Source of the DNA: UBA987 sp002292105
Lineage (GTDB): Bacteria; Bacteroidota; Bacteroidia; NS11-12g; UBA9320
Direction: 5' to 3'
Length of the DNA stretch: 64,000 nucleotides
Assembly (NCBI GenBank): GCA_943846675.1
Contig: OX044357.1
Span: 1,364,001-1,428,000, forward strand
Positions 45,521 through 54,345 of this stretch are shown here, piece by piece. The notes under the pieces were generated by a model. That model ran no database searches, had not been told where the DNA came from, and saw only the letters and a list, made by a program, of their open reading frames with translations. Position numbers and translations under genes: made by a program. How positions within the stretch are numbered: the first letter of the stretch is position 1; the number at the start of each line of letters is the position of its first letter.

Positions 45521-47767
45521 ATGGCGACAAAGGTAACGTTAGTTTTGTTTAGTGTTTTGGCATTGTCTTCTTGTAAGTCGAGTAAGCTAGTCCCAGAGAA
45601 TACCTATTTGCTGCAAAAGAATCGAGTGATAGGTGCAAATGAGTCGGTAGCAGAAACAGATCTACTGGACCAAGTACGTCATAAACCCAATAGGAAGTTA
45701 ATCATCTTTAAAGCCCATATGTGGGCCAACTACTTTGGCAAACAGGTAGGCTTAAATAAAATCGGTGAACCGCCAGTACTGGTAGATACTTCAGCAGTGA
45801 GGTTAAGTGCAGAAAACATTCAACGCTATCTGGTAAAAAGAGGGTACTTCGACAATGACGTGCGTTATGAGGTTGAGCAAACCAAATTCTCCAAAGCTTT
45901 TAAGTTACGCAAGCAACGGGTGACCTATTATGTGCAAGAAGGACAGCCTTATATTGTTCAAAACATACAGTATCAAACTTCCAATACCGACATTCAGCTC
46001 TTAATACAAGTATCAACAGACGAATCGAAAATTGAGCTAAATAAACCCGTAGACTTTGAAGCATTAGGTGATGAGCGGTCGAGGATTAGTGATTTGTTAA
46101 GAAACAATGGTTACTATAGTTTTAATCCTTCGTTCGTTTCTTTTGAATTGGACACGGCCATATTACCCCGACAAGTATATGTAGACATTCATATTAGCGA
46201 TCCTGACAGTTTTGCCCATGCAAAAAAACGCATCGAACGTGTAAGGGTGGTATATCAGACAGGCATGCAAACATTTGACACAGTTCGGAATGTGAAGCAC
46301 AACATAACTTTTGTTATGAATGGAATGGATATTTCTCCCGCAGTTATTGCGAATAATATTCTACTGAAAGAAGGAGACTACTTTAGTCAGTTGGACTTAG
46401 CCAAAACTTACGAAAGGTTAGTGAGTCTTAATTTATTCAGCAACGTCGGTGTAAGCATTGAAGAAATTGACGAAAAAAAGGGAGTGTTGGATGTTACCGT
46501 TGTGCTTAAAACGTCACCTAAATTTGACTTTGTTTGGCAACCTCAGATTATATCCACGGAACAGCGATTTAGTAACAGCCAGTCAAGTAGAAACTATGGG
46601 TTGGCAAATGAGTTTTCGCTTAAAAATAAAAATGTATTTCACAATGGAGAAGAGTTTAATGTGAATATACGAACCGCATTAGAAACCCAATTTACGTCGG
46701 ACAGTAACTCCGCATTTAGCACTTTTATTCAGGAGTTAAATACCGAGCTAAAAATACCACAGCTTTTGTTCTTTAGAAAACGAGGTAATGCGTTAAAAAT
46801 TAACTCAGTAAGTACAAATTTTAACGCCAGTTATTTATTCGAAACAAATCCGTTTTATCGCAGAAACTTCTTTCCCTTGTCTTACACATATGAACTTGCA
46901 GACAAGCGTTTTAGATTTACATACTCACCCTTATTGGTCAGTTTGAACGAGGCCACTTACAAACAGAAGTTGTTCGATCAAGCCAGTGCGAGTTATCTGC
47001 AAACCTTAGAACGAATATTTACAAACAACTTAATTACCAGTCAACAAATCGGGGGCTTTTATACCACCAAAACTGCTGATGCCAAACAGTATTGGTCTAT
47101 ACGTTCCAACCTTTTAGAAGTGTCTGGTATTTGGTTGCCACAAATCACGGATTACGGGAAGGCATTTGGTGTCAATCATTCAACGTTCATCAGAACGGAT
47201 GCAGATCTGCGCTATCACGTAATATTTAATGAAAACAACGAGCTGGTTTTGCGCGGTTATGGAGGTATTGGAGTGCCACTAGGAGAAAGATCCGTATTGC
47301 CTTACGAAAGACGGTTTATCAGTGGTGGATCGAATTATTTGCGTGGATGGCGTCTAAGGACGGTAGGCCCAGGGGCATTTTCAGCAGCCGATAACTTACA
47401 ATTGACGAGAACTGGAGAACTGGGAATATTAGGGAATTTTGAATATCGATTCAATATTATAAGAAATGCGATAGACCTGAATGGTGCTTTATTTGTTGAC
47501 GTGGGTAACGTTTGGAACTTAAAAAAAGATACACTGTTTCCTGAAGGAGAATTTAGCCCTGATCGGTTTTTGCAAGAATTTGCCATAAATTCTGGCCTTG
47601 GGTTTAGATTGGATATGAGTTTCTTGCTGCTCCGATTTGATTGGGGTGTACCTTTGTGGGATCCAAATTTTCCGCTTGAAGACAGAGCCGTTATTCAAGG
47701 GGCTTTTAAAGACGGATGGATTTTTAAACGCCCAGTTTGGAATATTGCAGTTGGTTATCCATTTTAA
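45521..47767 (+). CDS. TamL-like lipid-anchored Omp85 (TamA/BamA family) protein
   Basis: Start at ATG 45521 gives a 748-residue lipoprotein (signal VTLVLFSVLALSSC, lipidated C18). An N-terminal part with about three POTRA-like folds (for example AENIQRYLVKRGYFDNDVRY and LAKTYERLVSLNLFSNVGVS) is followed by an Omp85 barrel with the loop-6 motif SGGSNYLRGW and a C-terminal beta-signal ending NIAVGYPF. The lipid anchor plus this layout matches the TamL subfamily known from Bacteroidota. It should assemble or translocate outer-membrane or surface components. The M48 lipoprotein gene follows 34 bases downstream. Confidence 0.9.
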   Translation: MATKVTLVLFSVLALSSCKSSKLVPENTYLLQKNRVIGANESVAETDLLDQVRHKPNRKLIIFKAHMWANYFGKQVGLNKIGEPPVLVDTSAVRLSAENIQRYLVKRGYFDNDVRYEVEQTKFSKAFKLRKQRVTYYVQEGQPYIVQNIQYQTSNTDIQLLIQVSTDESKIELNKPVDFEALGDERSRISDLLRNNGYYSFNPSFVSFELDTAILPRQVYVDIHISDPDSFAHAKKRIERVRVVYQTGMQTFDTVRNVKHNITFVMNGMDISPAVIANNILLKEGDYFSQLDLAKTYERLVSLNLFSNVGVSIEEIDEKKGVLDVTVVLKTSPKFDFVWQPQIISTEQRFSNSQSSRNYGLANEFSLKNKNVFHNGEEFNVNIRTALETQFTSDSNSAFSTFIQELNTELKIPQLLFFRKRGNALKINSVSTNFNASYLFETNPFYRRNFFPLSYTYELADKRFRFTYSPLLVSLNEATYKQKLFDQASASYLQTLERIFTNNLITSQQIGGFYTTKTADAKQYWSIRSNLLEVSGIWLPQITDYGKAFGVNHSTFIRTDADLRYHVIFNENNELVLRGYGGIGVPLGERSVLPYERRFISGGSNYLRGWRLRTVGPGAFSAADNLQLTRTGELGILGNFEYRFNIIRNAIDLNGALFVDVGNVWNLKKDTLFPEGEFSPDRFLQEFAINSGLGFRLDMSFLLLRFDWGVPLWDPNFPLEDRAVIQGAFKDGWIFKRPVWNIAVGYPF
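45528..45535 (-). promoter_or_regulatory. -7 promoter box TACCTTTG of trmH, inside the tamL start
   Basis: The minus strand reads TACCTTTG, a perfect TAnnTTTG, 13 bases before the trmH ATG and within codons 3-5 of the divergent tamL-like gene. No -33 TTG was found. Confidence 0.55.
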
Positions 47768-47778
47768 AAATGTTGGCT

Positions 47779-47786
47779 TACTTTTG
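47779..47786 (+). promoter_or_regulatory. -7 promoter box TACTTTTG of the M48 gene
   Basis: TACTTTTG fits TAnnTTTG and is 16 bases before ATG 47802, so the M48 gene has its own promoter in the short gap after TamL. No -33 TTG at the right distance is seen. Confidence 0.5.
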
Positions 47787-47801
47787 CGCAGCGTAATAAA
47801 C

Positions 47802-48611
47802 ATGAAGAATAAGTTTACATTAATCCTTTTAGCAGCCGTAACCCTTGCGACTGGTTTTTCAGGATGTAAGGATGAAGATGGAAATTCCAAAGGAATTAAC
47901 CTCTTTAGCTTGCAAGATGATATTACTTTCGGTGCGCAGGTTGCGACAGAAATAGAATCTGATCCAGTTAACTTTCCAATCTTAGATAGTGCTTCATATC
48001 CTGAAGCCTACGGTCATTTAAGACGTATTACGAAAACGATTTTGAATAGTGGTAAGGTCACATACAAGGATGACTTCGTATGGCAAACCAAAATCATTGA
48101 AGACGATTCTACATTAAACGCGTTTTGCACGCCAGGCGGCTACATTTACGTATATACCGGATTAATTAAGTACTTGGCGAGCGAGGATGAACTTGCTGGC
48201 GTCATGGGTCACGAAATTGCTCATGCTGATGAGCGACATTCAACTGAAGCATTAACAAAACAATATGGCACGGATGTACTGTTTGCGATACTATTTGGTA
48301 ATGACCAAGGGACGTTAACCCAGGTTGCCAAAGGAATGATTGGTTTACAGTATAGTCGCAACAACGAATCTGAGGCTGATATGCGCTCGGTTGACTATCT
48401 GTATCCAACAGAATACGACGCACGTGGTGCAGCAAGATTTTTTGAAAAAATAATTGCCCAAGGGGGGGGGAGTGGACCTGAATTTTTGAGTACACACCCA
48501 AATCCTGAGAATAGAGTTGCTGATATCATTTCTTACTGGGAAGATAAGGGTGGCAATGAAGGCGAACGATTTGAAGACCGTTATAAAGACTTTAAAAATA
48601 GTTTACCCTAG
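47802..48611 (+). CDS. M48-family metalloprotease, lipoprotein
   Basis: The start at ATG 47802 (269 residues) gives a lipoprotein signal (ILLAAVTLATGFSGC, C at about 20) and avoids an unsupported extension to 47637. The zinc protease motif is HEIAH (residues 137-141) with a downstream ESEAD, and HPNPENR near the end is typical of the BepA/LoiP/YggG-like group. It likely acts on periplasmic faces of the outer membrane as a quality-control protease. A run of nine G (48462-48470) sits within the coding sequence. A terminator follows. Confidence 0.9.
   Translation: MKNKFTLILLAAVTLATGFSGCKDEDGNSKGINLFSLQDDITFGAQVATEIESDPVNFPILDSASYPEAYGHLRRITKTILNSGKVTYKDDFVWQTKIIEDDSTLNAFCTPGGYIYVYTGLIKYLASEDELAGVMGHEIAHADERHSTEALTKQYGTDVLFAILFGNDQGTLTQVAKGMIGLQYSRNNESEADMRSVDYLYPTEYDARGAARFFEKIIAQGGGSGPEFLSTHPNPENRVADIISYWEDKGGNEGERFEDRYKDFKNSLP
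48462..48470 (+). repeat. G9 homopolymer tract inside the M48 gene
   Basis: Nine consecutive G encode most of QGGGS. Such long G-runs are rare in AT-rich genomes and prone to slippage; gain or loss of one base would shift the frame ahead of the conserved HPNPENR end. Confidence 0.85.
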
Positions 48612-48632
48612 CTGGCACTAGAAAAGCATTAC

Positions 48633-48665
48633 AAGCCTTTTTGCCAGAGCAGAAAGGCTTTTTTT
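48633..48665 (+). terminator. M48 terminator
   Basis: AAGCCTTT (48633-48640) and AAAGGCTT (48653-48660) are perfect complements, with an inner TGC/GCA pair in the loop, followed by TTTTT. It lies between the M48 gene and lysA and could partly cap the leader of lysA. Confidence 0.85.
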
Positions 48666-48682
48666 ATATAATAGTTACAACA

Positions 48683-49915
48683 ATGGAATTACAAGAAACA
48701 AGTTATCAGATCCAAGGGGTTGATTTACTTAACGTAGCAAATGAGTTTGGTTCACCAGTTTATGTCTATGATGCAGATAAAATTGTGAAGCAATATAAAA
48801 AGCTTTGCAACGCGTTTGAAGGAGTTGACTTAAAGATAAAATATGCTTGTAAGGCACTAACCAATATTAACATTCTAAAACTGTTGCGTCAGCAAGGATG
48901 CGGTTTAGATACGGTTTCGATTCAGGAAGTACTGCTAGGATTAGAAGCTGGCTTCGAACCAAGCGAAATTCTGTATACGCCAAACTGTGTTTCTTTCGAA
49001 GAAATTCAAAAAGCGGTTGACGTTGGTGTTCAGATAAACATCGACAACATTTCGATATTGGAACAATTTGGAAACGAATATGGATCAACAGTTCCGGTAT
49101 GTATTAGGTTAAATCCACATATCATGGCCGGTGGTCATTCACATATTTCTGTTGGTCATATCGATTCTAAGTTTGGCGTTTCGATTCATCAAGTGCCTCA
49201 TTTATTGCGCGTAGTTAAAACCTACGACATCAAAGTAAATGGGCTACACATGCACACGGGGTCAGATATTCTAGATGCAGAGGTGTTTTTAATTGGCGCA
49301 GAGTTACTATTTAACGTAGCTAAGGAATTTAAAGATCTTGAGTTTATGGATTTTGGCTCAGGATTTAAAGTTGGTTATAGACCTGGTGACGTCACTACCG
49401 ATATTGAGTCTTTGGGGAAGAAAATCACAACAAGATTTAATGCTTTTTGTAAAGAGTATGGAAAAGAATTGGAACTATGGTTTGAGCCTGGGAAATTTTT
49501 AGTGAGTGAATCTGGTTTCTTTTTAGTTCGATCTAACGTGATTAAGCAAACGACATCAACTGTGTTTGTTGGTGTGGATAGCGGTCAAAACCATTTACTG
49601 CGCCCTAAGTTGTACGACGCCTATCATGAAATTACCAACTTGAGCAATCCTTTTGGTACCAAGCGGGTTTACTCTGTTGTTGGCTATATATGCGAAGCAG
49701 ATACCCTGGCCTACGACAGGCAATTGAATGAGGTTCGTGAGGGAGATATTTTAGCGATTCACAACGCCGGAGCATACGCCATCAGTATGAGTTCCAACTA
49801 CAATTCGCGATTCCGCCCAGCAGAAGTGCTCATTTACAAGGGTAAAGCCCATTTGATTAGACAACGGGAAACATTCGAAGACTTGATGAAAACTCAAGTG
49901 AGTGTAGAAATTTAG
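48683..49915 (+). CDS. lysA: diaminopimelate decarboxylase
   Basis: Start at ATG 48683 (410 residues). This fold-type III PLP enzyme has the lysine in KYACKALT (K57), then GCGLDTVSIQEV, HMHTGSDI, a Gly-rich phosphate loop MDFGSGFKVGY, EPGKFLVSESG, and the active-site Cys/Asp region GYICEADTLA. It makes lysine from meso-diaminopimelate. It is preceded by the M48 terminator and overlaps the acyltransferase by 4 bases, so the two are convergent. Confidence 0.95.
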   Translation: MELQETSYQIQGVDLLNVANEFGSPVYVYDADKIVKQYKKLCNAFEGVDLKIKYACKALTNINILKLLRQQGCGLDTVSIQEVLLGLEAGFEPSEILYTPNCVSFEEIQKAVDVGVQINIDNISILEQFGNEYGSTVPVCIRLNPHIMAGGHSHISVGHIDSKFGVSIHQVPHLLRVVKTYDIKVNGLHMHTGSDILDAEVFLIGAELLFNVAKEFKDLEFMDFGSGFKVGYRPGDVTTDIESLGKKITTRFNAFCKEYGKELELWFEPGKFLVSESGFFLVRSNVIKQTTSTVFVGVDSGQNHLLRPKLYDAYHEITNLSNPFGTKRVYSVVGYICEADTLAYDRQLNEVREGDILAIHNAGAYAISMSSNYNSRFRPAEVLIYKGKAHLIRQRETFEDLMKTQVSVEI

Positions 49916-50811
49916 ATTTCTTTTTCAACTGTAGTGATGGATTCGCCTTCTTTACGGGTGCGTTTCCAACGCTTATGCGTCCAAAGCCAATTTGACGGCT
50001 CATCCAGAATTTGCTTTTCTAACCGGCGTGTATGTTCAATGCTGATGAAACCATGAGCGGTCTCGTTTGGTTTGTCGGTTATCAGAGACAGTTCAAAGCT
50101 ATAGTGCCCGCGTTTGGTGCGCTGAATTGCTCCGTATAACACGGGATAGTCGTATTTTTTAGCATAACGTTCAGTGCCAAAAGCCAATGCAGTTTCTTGA
50201 TTTAAAAAGTGTGTCCAAACCACATTTTTATTATAGGTAGGACTTTGGTCTGCTCCAAAAATAATTGCAGTATTGTCGCGGCTTTCTTGTTCAAAGTACC
50301 TTGCTGAATCCTTAGTGGTAACCATTTTGATACCAAACTTGGTTCTAGATTCAAGCATCACTTTGTTGAAAAACACGTCATTCAGTTTTGTGAACAAAGC
50401 AACCGATTGGTGTTTAATGTTTAAGTCAAGTGCAATCGCTATGATCTCCCAGTTGCAATAATGTCCACCAACTATAATGACACTTTGACCTTTATCTGCG
50501 TAATCATCAATCAATTCTGGATTGATCACATGAAGACGCTGTAAAGCTTGTCGTTTTGATATGCTGAAAAACTTGACGCTTTCTACAATTAAATCAGATA
50601 GGTGTTTATAAAACCGACTGACGATTTGGTTTATTTCGGCATCCGACTTGTCTGGGAAGGAGGCTGTCAAATTGCGTATAACGACCTTTTTGCGATATCC
50701 GACTAGCTTGTATAATACCACATATAAAAAGCTCGATAGCAGATATAATAGGCTAAATGGTAACCACGATAGTGGTTTAATAACGAGGTAGTATAGGGCT
50801 TTACTCATCAT
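49912..50811 (-). CDS. LpxL/HtrB-like lysophospholipid acyltransferase
   Basis: This 299-residue membrane-bound protein has an N-terminal hydrophobic helix and the HxxxxE active-site motif GGHYCNWE near residue 115, with a later FGADQSPTYNK box typical of the LPLAT/lipid A biosynthesis family. It probably adds a secondary acyl chain to lipid A or a related lipid. The upstream rimM gene ends 3 bases away, so the two are likely co-transcribed with rpsP. Confidence 0.88.
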   Translation of the reverse strand: MMSKALYYLVIKPLSWLPFSLLYLLSSFLYVVLYKLVGYRKKVVIRNLTASFPDKSDAEINQIVSRFYKHLSDLIVESVKFFSISKRQALQRLHVINPELIDDYADKGQSVIIVGGHYCNWEIIAIALDLNIKHQSVALFTKLNDVFFNKVMLESRTKFGIKMVTTKDSARYFEQESRDNTAIIFGADQSPTYNKNVVWTHFLNQETALAFGTERYAKKYDYPVLYGAIQRTKRGHYSFELSLITDKPNETAHGFISIEHTRRLEKQILDEPSNWLWTHKRWKRTRKEGESITTVEKEI

Positions 50812-50814
50812 CGG

Positions 50815-51321
50815 CTACGAATCTAGTTGAATTAAGCCGTCAGGCACAGTTACGATTATTACACGTGCATCGTCATTTACGTCTTCAACTATCGCATCAA
50901 CAAACGGTATGAGTATTTCTTTTTGTCCGTAGGTAATAAGTAGGAGGTCTTGTGCACTGTTTTCTATAACTTCTTTTACCGGTCCAAGATTACCTAGGTT
51001 GTTGTCAACAACCTGATATCCAATCAATGTGTCTTCGTCTTCGTCAAAGTCTAATTGATCGACTGGAAGATAAAGTGCTTTACTAAGAAAAGATTGGGCG
51101 TGTTCTAAATTGCTGACATCTTGAATAGCAACTATGTATGGGTTTTTAGTCGAAATTTCGTTTATAAAAAAAGGAACCGGCTTATGATCAAACATCATAA
51201 AGATCGGTTCCTTTTGATTAATTTCTATTCCGTTGAATAATTCGAATCTCAATTTGCCCTCATACCCATGGGTTTTGATGACACGACCTACTTCTAATAA
51301 ATGGCCGGCTGAGAATATCAT
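50815..51321 (-). CDS. rimM: 16S rRNA processing protein RimM
   Basis: This 168-residue protein has the RimM pattern: VGRVIKTHGYEGKLRFELF at the N terminus, a PRC-barrel segment TLIGYQVVDNNLGNLGPVKEV and ILIPFVDAIVEDVN. It binds S19 and aids 30S maturation. It directly follows rpsP by 5 bases, the classical rpsP-rimM order (trmD and rplS are not here). Confidence 0.95.
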   Translation of the reverse strand: MIFSAGHLLEVGRVIKTHGYEGKLRFELFNGIEINQKEPIFMMFDHKPVPFFINEISTKNPYIVAIQDVSNLEHAQSFLSKALYLPVDQLDFDEDEDTLIGYQVVDNNLGNLGPVKEVIENSAQDLLLITYGQKEILIPFVDAIVEDVNDDARVIIVTVPDGLIQLDS

Positions 51322-51326
51322 GTGAA

Positions 51327-52040
51327 TTACTCTGCTGGTTTTTCTTCTTCAGCTGGAGCTTCAGCTTCCGCTTTTGGCTCTTCAGCTTCCGCTTTTGGCT
51401 CTTCAGCTTCCGCTTTTGGCTCTTCTGCAGGAGCTTCTTCCGCTGCTGGTGCTTCTTCTGCTACCGGAGCTTCTTCTGCTGCAGGAGCTTCAGTCTCAGC
51501 AACTGTTTCTTCAACAGCTGGTGCCTCTTCGGCAACTGCTTCAGTTGTTTCTGCTGCTGCTTCTTCAACTTCCTCAGCTAAAGGAGAGTTCTTAGCCAAA
51601 ATGGCTTTTTCTCTTTCTTCTCTAACCTTAGATTCACGTGCAAAAATTTCTGCTTCAGCTGCTGCTTTCGCGTCGGCTAATTGTGTCTTTTTCGCATCAA
51701 TCTGAGTGGCTTTTCCTTCTATCCAAGCGTTGAACTTAGTTTCAACTTCTTCAACAGGAAATGCACCCTTTGCTGCACCTTTCAAAAGGTGGTTTTTGTA
51801 CATCGCACCTTTGTAACTTAAAATAGCTCTAACCGTGTCTGTAGGTTGAGCGCCGTTTTGTAGCCACTGCACAGATTTCTCAAGGTCGAGGTCAATTGTC
51901 GCTGGGTTTGTGTTCGGGTTATACGAACCAACGCGTTCAATAAATCTACCATCCCTTGGAGCACGTGCATCCGCCGCCACAATGTAGTAAAAAGGCTTTC
52001 TTTTTCGCCCTTTTCTTAATAATCTTAATTTAACTGACAT
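51327..52040 (-). CDS. rpsP: ribosomal protein S16 with long Ala/Glu/Pro-rich C terminus
   Basis: Start at ATG 52040 (237 residues). The first ~80 residues are normal S16 (VKLRLLRKGRKRKPFYYIV, then DGRFIERVGSYNP). It then carries about 150 extra residues: a coiled, charged stretch (KKTQLADAKAAAEAEIFARE) and a low-complexity tail of EEAPAAEEAP-like and EEPKAEA units, the latter encoded by three perfect 21-bp copies. Bacteroidota S16 often has extensions; this is longer than typical bacterial S16 (80-90 residues). It is the first gene of the rpsP-rimM unit. Confidence 0.95.
   Translation of the reverse strand: MSVKLRLLRKGRKRKPFYYIVAADARAPRDGRFIERVGSYNPNTNPATIDLDLEKSVQWLQNGAQPTDTVRAILSYKGAMYKNHLLKGAAKGAFPVEEVETKFNAWIEGKATQIDAKKTQLADAKAAAEAEIFARESKVREEREKAILAKNSPLAEEVEEAAAETTEAVAEEAPAVEETVAETEAPAAEEAPVAEEAPAAEEAPAEEPKAEAEEPKAEAEEPKAEAEAPAEEEKPAE
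51360..51422 (-). repeat. three perfect 21-bp tandem copies in the rpsP tail
   Basis: The unit TTCAGCTTCCGCTTTTGGCT plus C is repeated three times without mismatch (51360-51380, 51381-51401, 51402-51422) and encodes the EEPKAEA heptads. Copy number could vary between strains. Confidence 0.9.
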
Positions 52041-52084
52041 ATAATATAATTTGTTAAAACGCTGGGTCTCCATTCCAGCGGCTG

Positions 52085-52115
52085 CAAAGGTCGTATTAGT
52101 ACTTGAGTTATCCAA
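52085..52115 (-). promoter_or_regulatory. rpsP promoter, TTG-N20-GACCTTTG
   Basis: On the minus strand, TTG (plus CAA 52113-52115) is 20 bases from GACCTTTG (plus 52085-52092), one mismatch from TAnnTTTG. It is 45 bases ahead of ATG 52040. Confidence 0.45.
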
Positions 52116-52387
52116 GTAAATTGAGTACAAATAACACAGTTCAAAGAGAATAAAAAAAGGGTATCTAGATATTCGTGTAAGTAGCTCATTTAAAGCGCAT
52201 TGTGCGTCAAAAGATTAGTGGGGAATCTTACTCGCGTATCAACTTGATGCAATTCACGTTTGAGTCTGCACATTTTCCCAGTACTTTGACTTTATACAAG
52301 TCGCATTGTAAGGAGAGCCAATGGTCAGGTTTAATCAACATTTTATCTGCATTAATCGAATTGCTATAATCGCTGGGCGGTATGACT

Positions 52388-52395
52388 TAAATTTG
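52388..52395 (+). promoter_or_regulatory. -7 promoter box TAAATTTG of the ABC operon
   Basis: TAAATTTG fits TAnnTTTG, 14 bases before the TTG start at 52410. The nearest TTG upstream (52361-52363) is 24 bases away, longer than ideal. Confidence 0.45.
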
Positions 52396-52409
52396 GAAAA
52401 ATTTTAAGG

Positions 52410-53075
52410 TTGATTGAATTAAACGGCATTGAAAAGTCTTACCAGACTGGTTCCAATACACTCAAAGTGTTGAAAGGGATCGATATTGATATTCAAGATG
52501 GTGAGTTGGTTAGTATCATGGGGTCTTCCGGATCAGGCAAATCGACCTTACTAAACATTTTGGGTATTCTGGATTCCTATGACACAGGATCTTATGAAAT
52601 AGACGGTCAATTAATAAGAGACTTGTCTGAAACGGAAGCCGCAAAATTCAGAGGTAATTTTATTGGTTTTGTATTTCAATCTTTCAATTTAATCCCATTC
52701 AAAACTGCTGTAGAAAACGTAGCGCTGCCATTGTATTACAAGGGCATAAAAAAGCATAAACGAAACGAAATGGCACTCGATTATCTAGATAAAGTAGGTC
52801 TAAAACCGTGGGCGCATCACAAACCAAGCGAACTAAGTGGTGGACAAAAACAGCGTGTCGCTATTGCAAGAGCGCTGATTACAGAGCCAAAGTTGTTGCT
52901 AGCAGATGAACCTACTGGAGCGTTGGATTCGGTAACTTCTCAAGAAGTAATGGATTTACTGAAGGAGATTAATAAAACGGGCAAAACAGTAATAATCGTT
53001 ACCCATGAGCAAGAAATCGCTGACCAAACGGATAGAATCATCATGCTTAAAGACGGTCTAGTCCAAAAAGAGTAA
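52410..53075 (+). CDS. ABC transporter ATP-binding protein (MacB/LolD type)
   Basis: This 221-residue ATPase starts at TTG 52410 (MIELNGIEKSYQ is the expected family start) and has Walker A GSSGSGKST, signature LSGGQKQR, Walker B LLLADEPTGALD and the H loop VTHEQEIAD. It energises a MacB/FtsX-type permease encoded right after it (last base shared). Such pairs export lipoproteins, peptides or drugs, usually with a fusion protein that is not adjacent here. Confidence 0.92.
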   Translation: MIELNGIEKSYQTGSNTLKVLKGIDIDIQDGELVSIMGSSGSGKSTLLNILGILDSYDTGSYEIDGQLIRDLSETEAAKFRGNFIGFVFQSFNLIPFKTAVENVALPLYYKGIKKHKRNEMALDYLDKVGLKPWAHHKPSELSGGQKQRVAIARALITEPKLLLADEPTGALDSVTSQEVMDLLKEINKTGKTVIIVTHEQEIADQTDRIIMLKDGLVQKE

Positions 53076-54301
53076 TGGAAAGACTTTTTGAAATATTAGA
53101 AAGTATTAAAACGAATCGGCTAAGAACTTTTCTTACCGGATTTAGTGTAGCCTGGGGAATCTTCATGCTTGTGATTTTGTTGGGGCTAGGCAATGGCTTA
53201 CAAAATGGCACAAAAGAAAAGTTTAAGGGCAGCGCTATTAACAGTATTTTTATTCGTCCAGGTCAAACAAGCTTGAGCTACGACGGATTGTTGCCAGGCA
53301 GAAAGATTCGGTTTCGTAACGATGACTACGATCTGTTAAAAAAAGAAATTGCTGGGATAGATAAAATTTCCGCGCGAGTAGCGCAATGGCGGTCTTTTGT
53401 TGTTTCGTATAAGGACAAGGCAGCGGCGTATCGGGTGCGTGGGGTGCATCCCGACCATCAATTCGTTGAGAAAACCGAGATTGTGAAAGGGCGTTATGTC
53501 AATGAATCGGATTTAAAAGAAAACAGAAAAGTCTGTGTAATAAGTAAAATAATCAAAACAGAATTGTTCGGTGACCAAGCAGCCATAGGAGAATGGTTGA
53601 GCTTAAGCGGAACACCTTGCAAGGTTGTTGGAATCTTTGAAGACGCTGGAAGCGAGGGAGAAAATGGGGTGCTATATATGCCCCTTACTACGGCTCAGCT
53701 CGCTTTTGGACGTGCGGATAGAATTGACCGCATTGTTTTTACAACAGGTGATGCCAATCTTGAGGAAACTCAAGCTATGGCGGCACAAGCTCTCGATATG
53801 ATGTCGGCCAAACACCACTTCTCAAAAGACGATCCAAGGGCGGTACGCATTCGGAATAATTATGAGTCTTATAAGCGGATTGCAGGCACCATAGATATAA
53901 TGAAGTCGTTCTTTTGGTTGATTGGTATCTTTACCATTATTGCCGGTATAATTGGGGTGAGCAACATCATGTTGATTACCGTCCAAGAAAGAACAAAAGA
54001 AATAGGTATTCGGAAATCTATAGGAGCAACGCCACTGTCTGTTGTTTCCATCATTGTTCAGGAGTCCTTGCTTATTACCGGAATATTTGGCTATGTCGGT
54101 TTGTTTATGGGTGTTTTCTTATTAGAACTTGTAGCCAAATTTTTACCAAGTACCGGTGCCGTTATCAGTAATCCGACGGTTGATTTTCAAACCGCGATTA
54201 TCGCCTTACTAGTACTCATTCTTGCAGGAGGTTTAGCGGCTTTACGTCCGTCAATGAAGGCAGCGCAGATTAAGCCAGTGGTTGCCCTCGCTGCCGATTA
54301 G
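53075..54301 (+). CDS. ABC transporter permease (MacB/FtsX family)
   Basis: This 408-residue permease has an N-terminal helix (TFLTGFSVAWGIFMLVILLG), a large periplasmic domain of MacB_PCD type (residues about 45-270) and three C-terminal helices including ERTKEIGIRKSIGATP before helix 3. That is the FtsX/MacB layout. It works with the preceding ATPase (overlap of one base). The cargo cannot be deduced; the absence of an HlyD-like adaptor fits a LolCDE-like or peptide mechanotransmission role as well as export. Confidence 0.9.
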   Translation: MERLFEILESIKTNRLRTFLTGFSVAWGIFMLVILLGLGNGLQNGTKEKFKGSAINSIFIRPGQTSLSYDGLLPGRKIRFRNDDYDLLKKEIAGIDKISARVAQWRSFVVSYKDKAAAYRVRGVHPDHQFVEKTEIVKGRYVNESDLKENRKVCVISKIIKTELFGDQAAIGEWLSLSGTPCKVVGIFEDAGSEGENGVLYMPLTTAQLAFGRADRIDRIVFTTGDANLEETQAMAAQALDMMSAKHHFSKDDPRAVRIRNNYESYKRIAGTIDIMKSFFWLIGIFTIIAGIIGVSNIMLITVQERTKEIGIRKSIGATPLSVVSIIVQESLLITGIFGYVGLFMGVFLLELVAKFLPSTGAVISNPTVDFQTAIIALLVLILAGGLAALRPSMKAAQIKPVVALAAD

Positions 54302-54345
54302 ACTTTCTGAATTGTATATTTGGACGATAGCGACAAACTTAAACA

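Larger units (their letters stand above)
52041..52409. other. 369-base intergenic region between rpsP and the ABC genes
   Basis: It contains the rpsP promoter (52085-52115), the ABC promoter box (52388-52395) and a 28-codon frame at 52321-52407 behind an AAGGAG-like site that ends two bases before the ABC start. No RNA gene or other gene is supported in the rest. Confidence 0.55.

Noticed and set aside
47637..47801. Extended start of the M48 gene
   Set aside because: It would lie wholly within the TamL coding region; ATG 47802 begins a proper lipoprotein signal and has a promoter box.
51322..51705. A 127-codon plus-strand frame rich in Ala and Ser opposite rpsP
   Set aside because: It is an antisense shadow of the Ala/Glu/Pro repeats of S16, with no start signal or neighbours.
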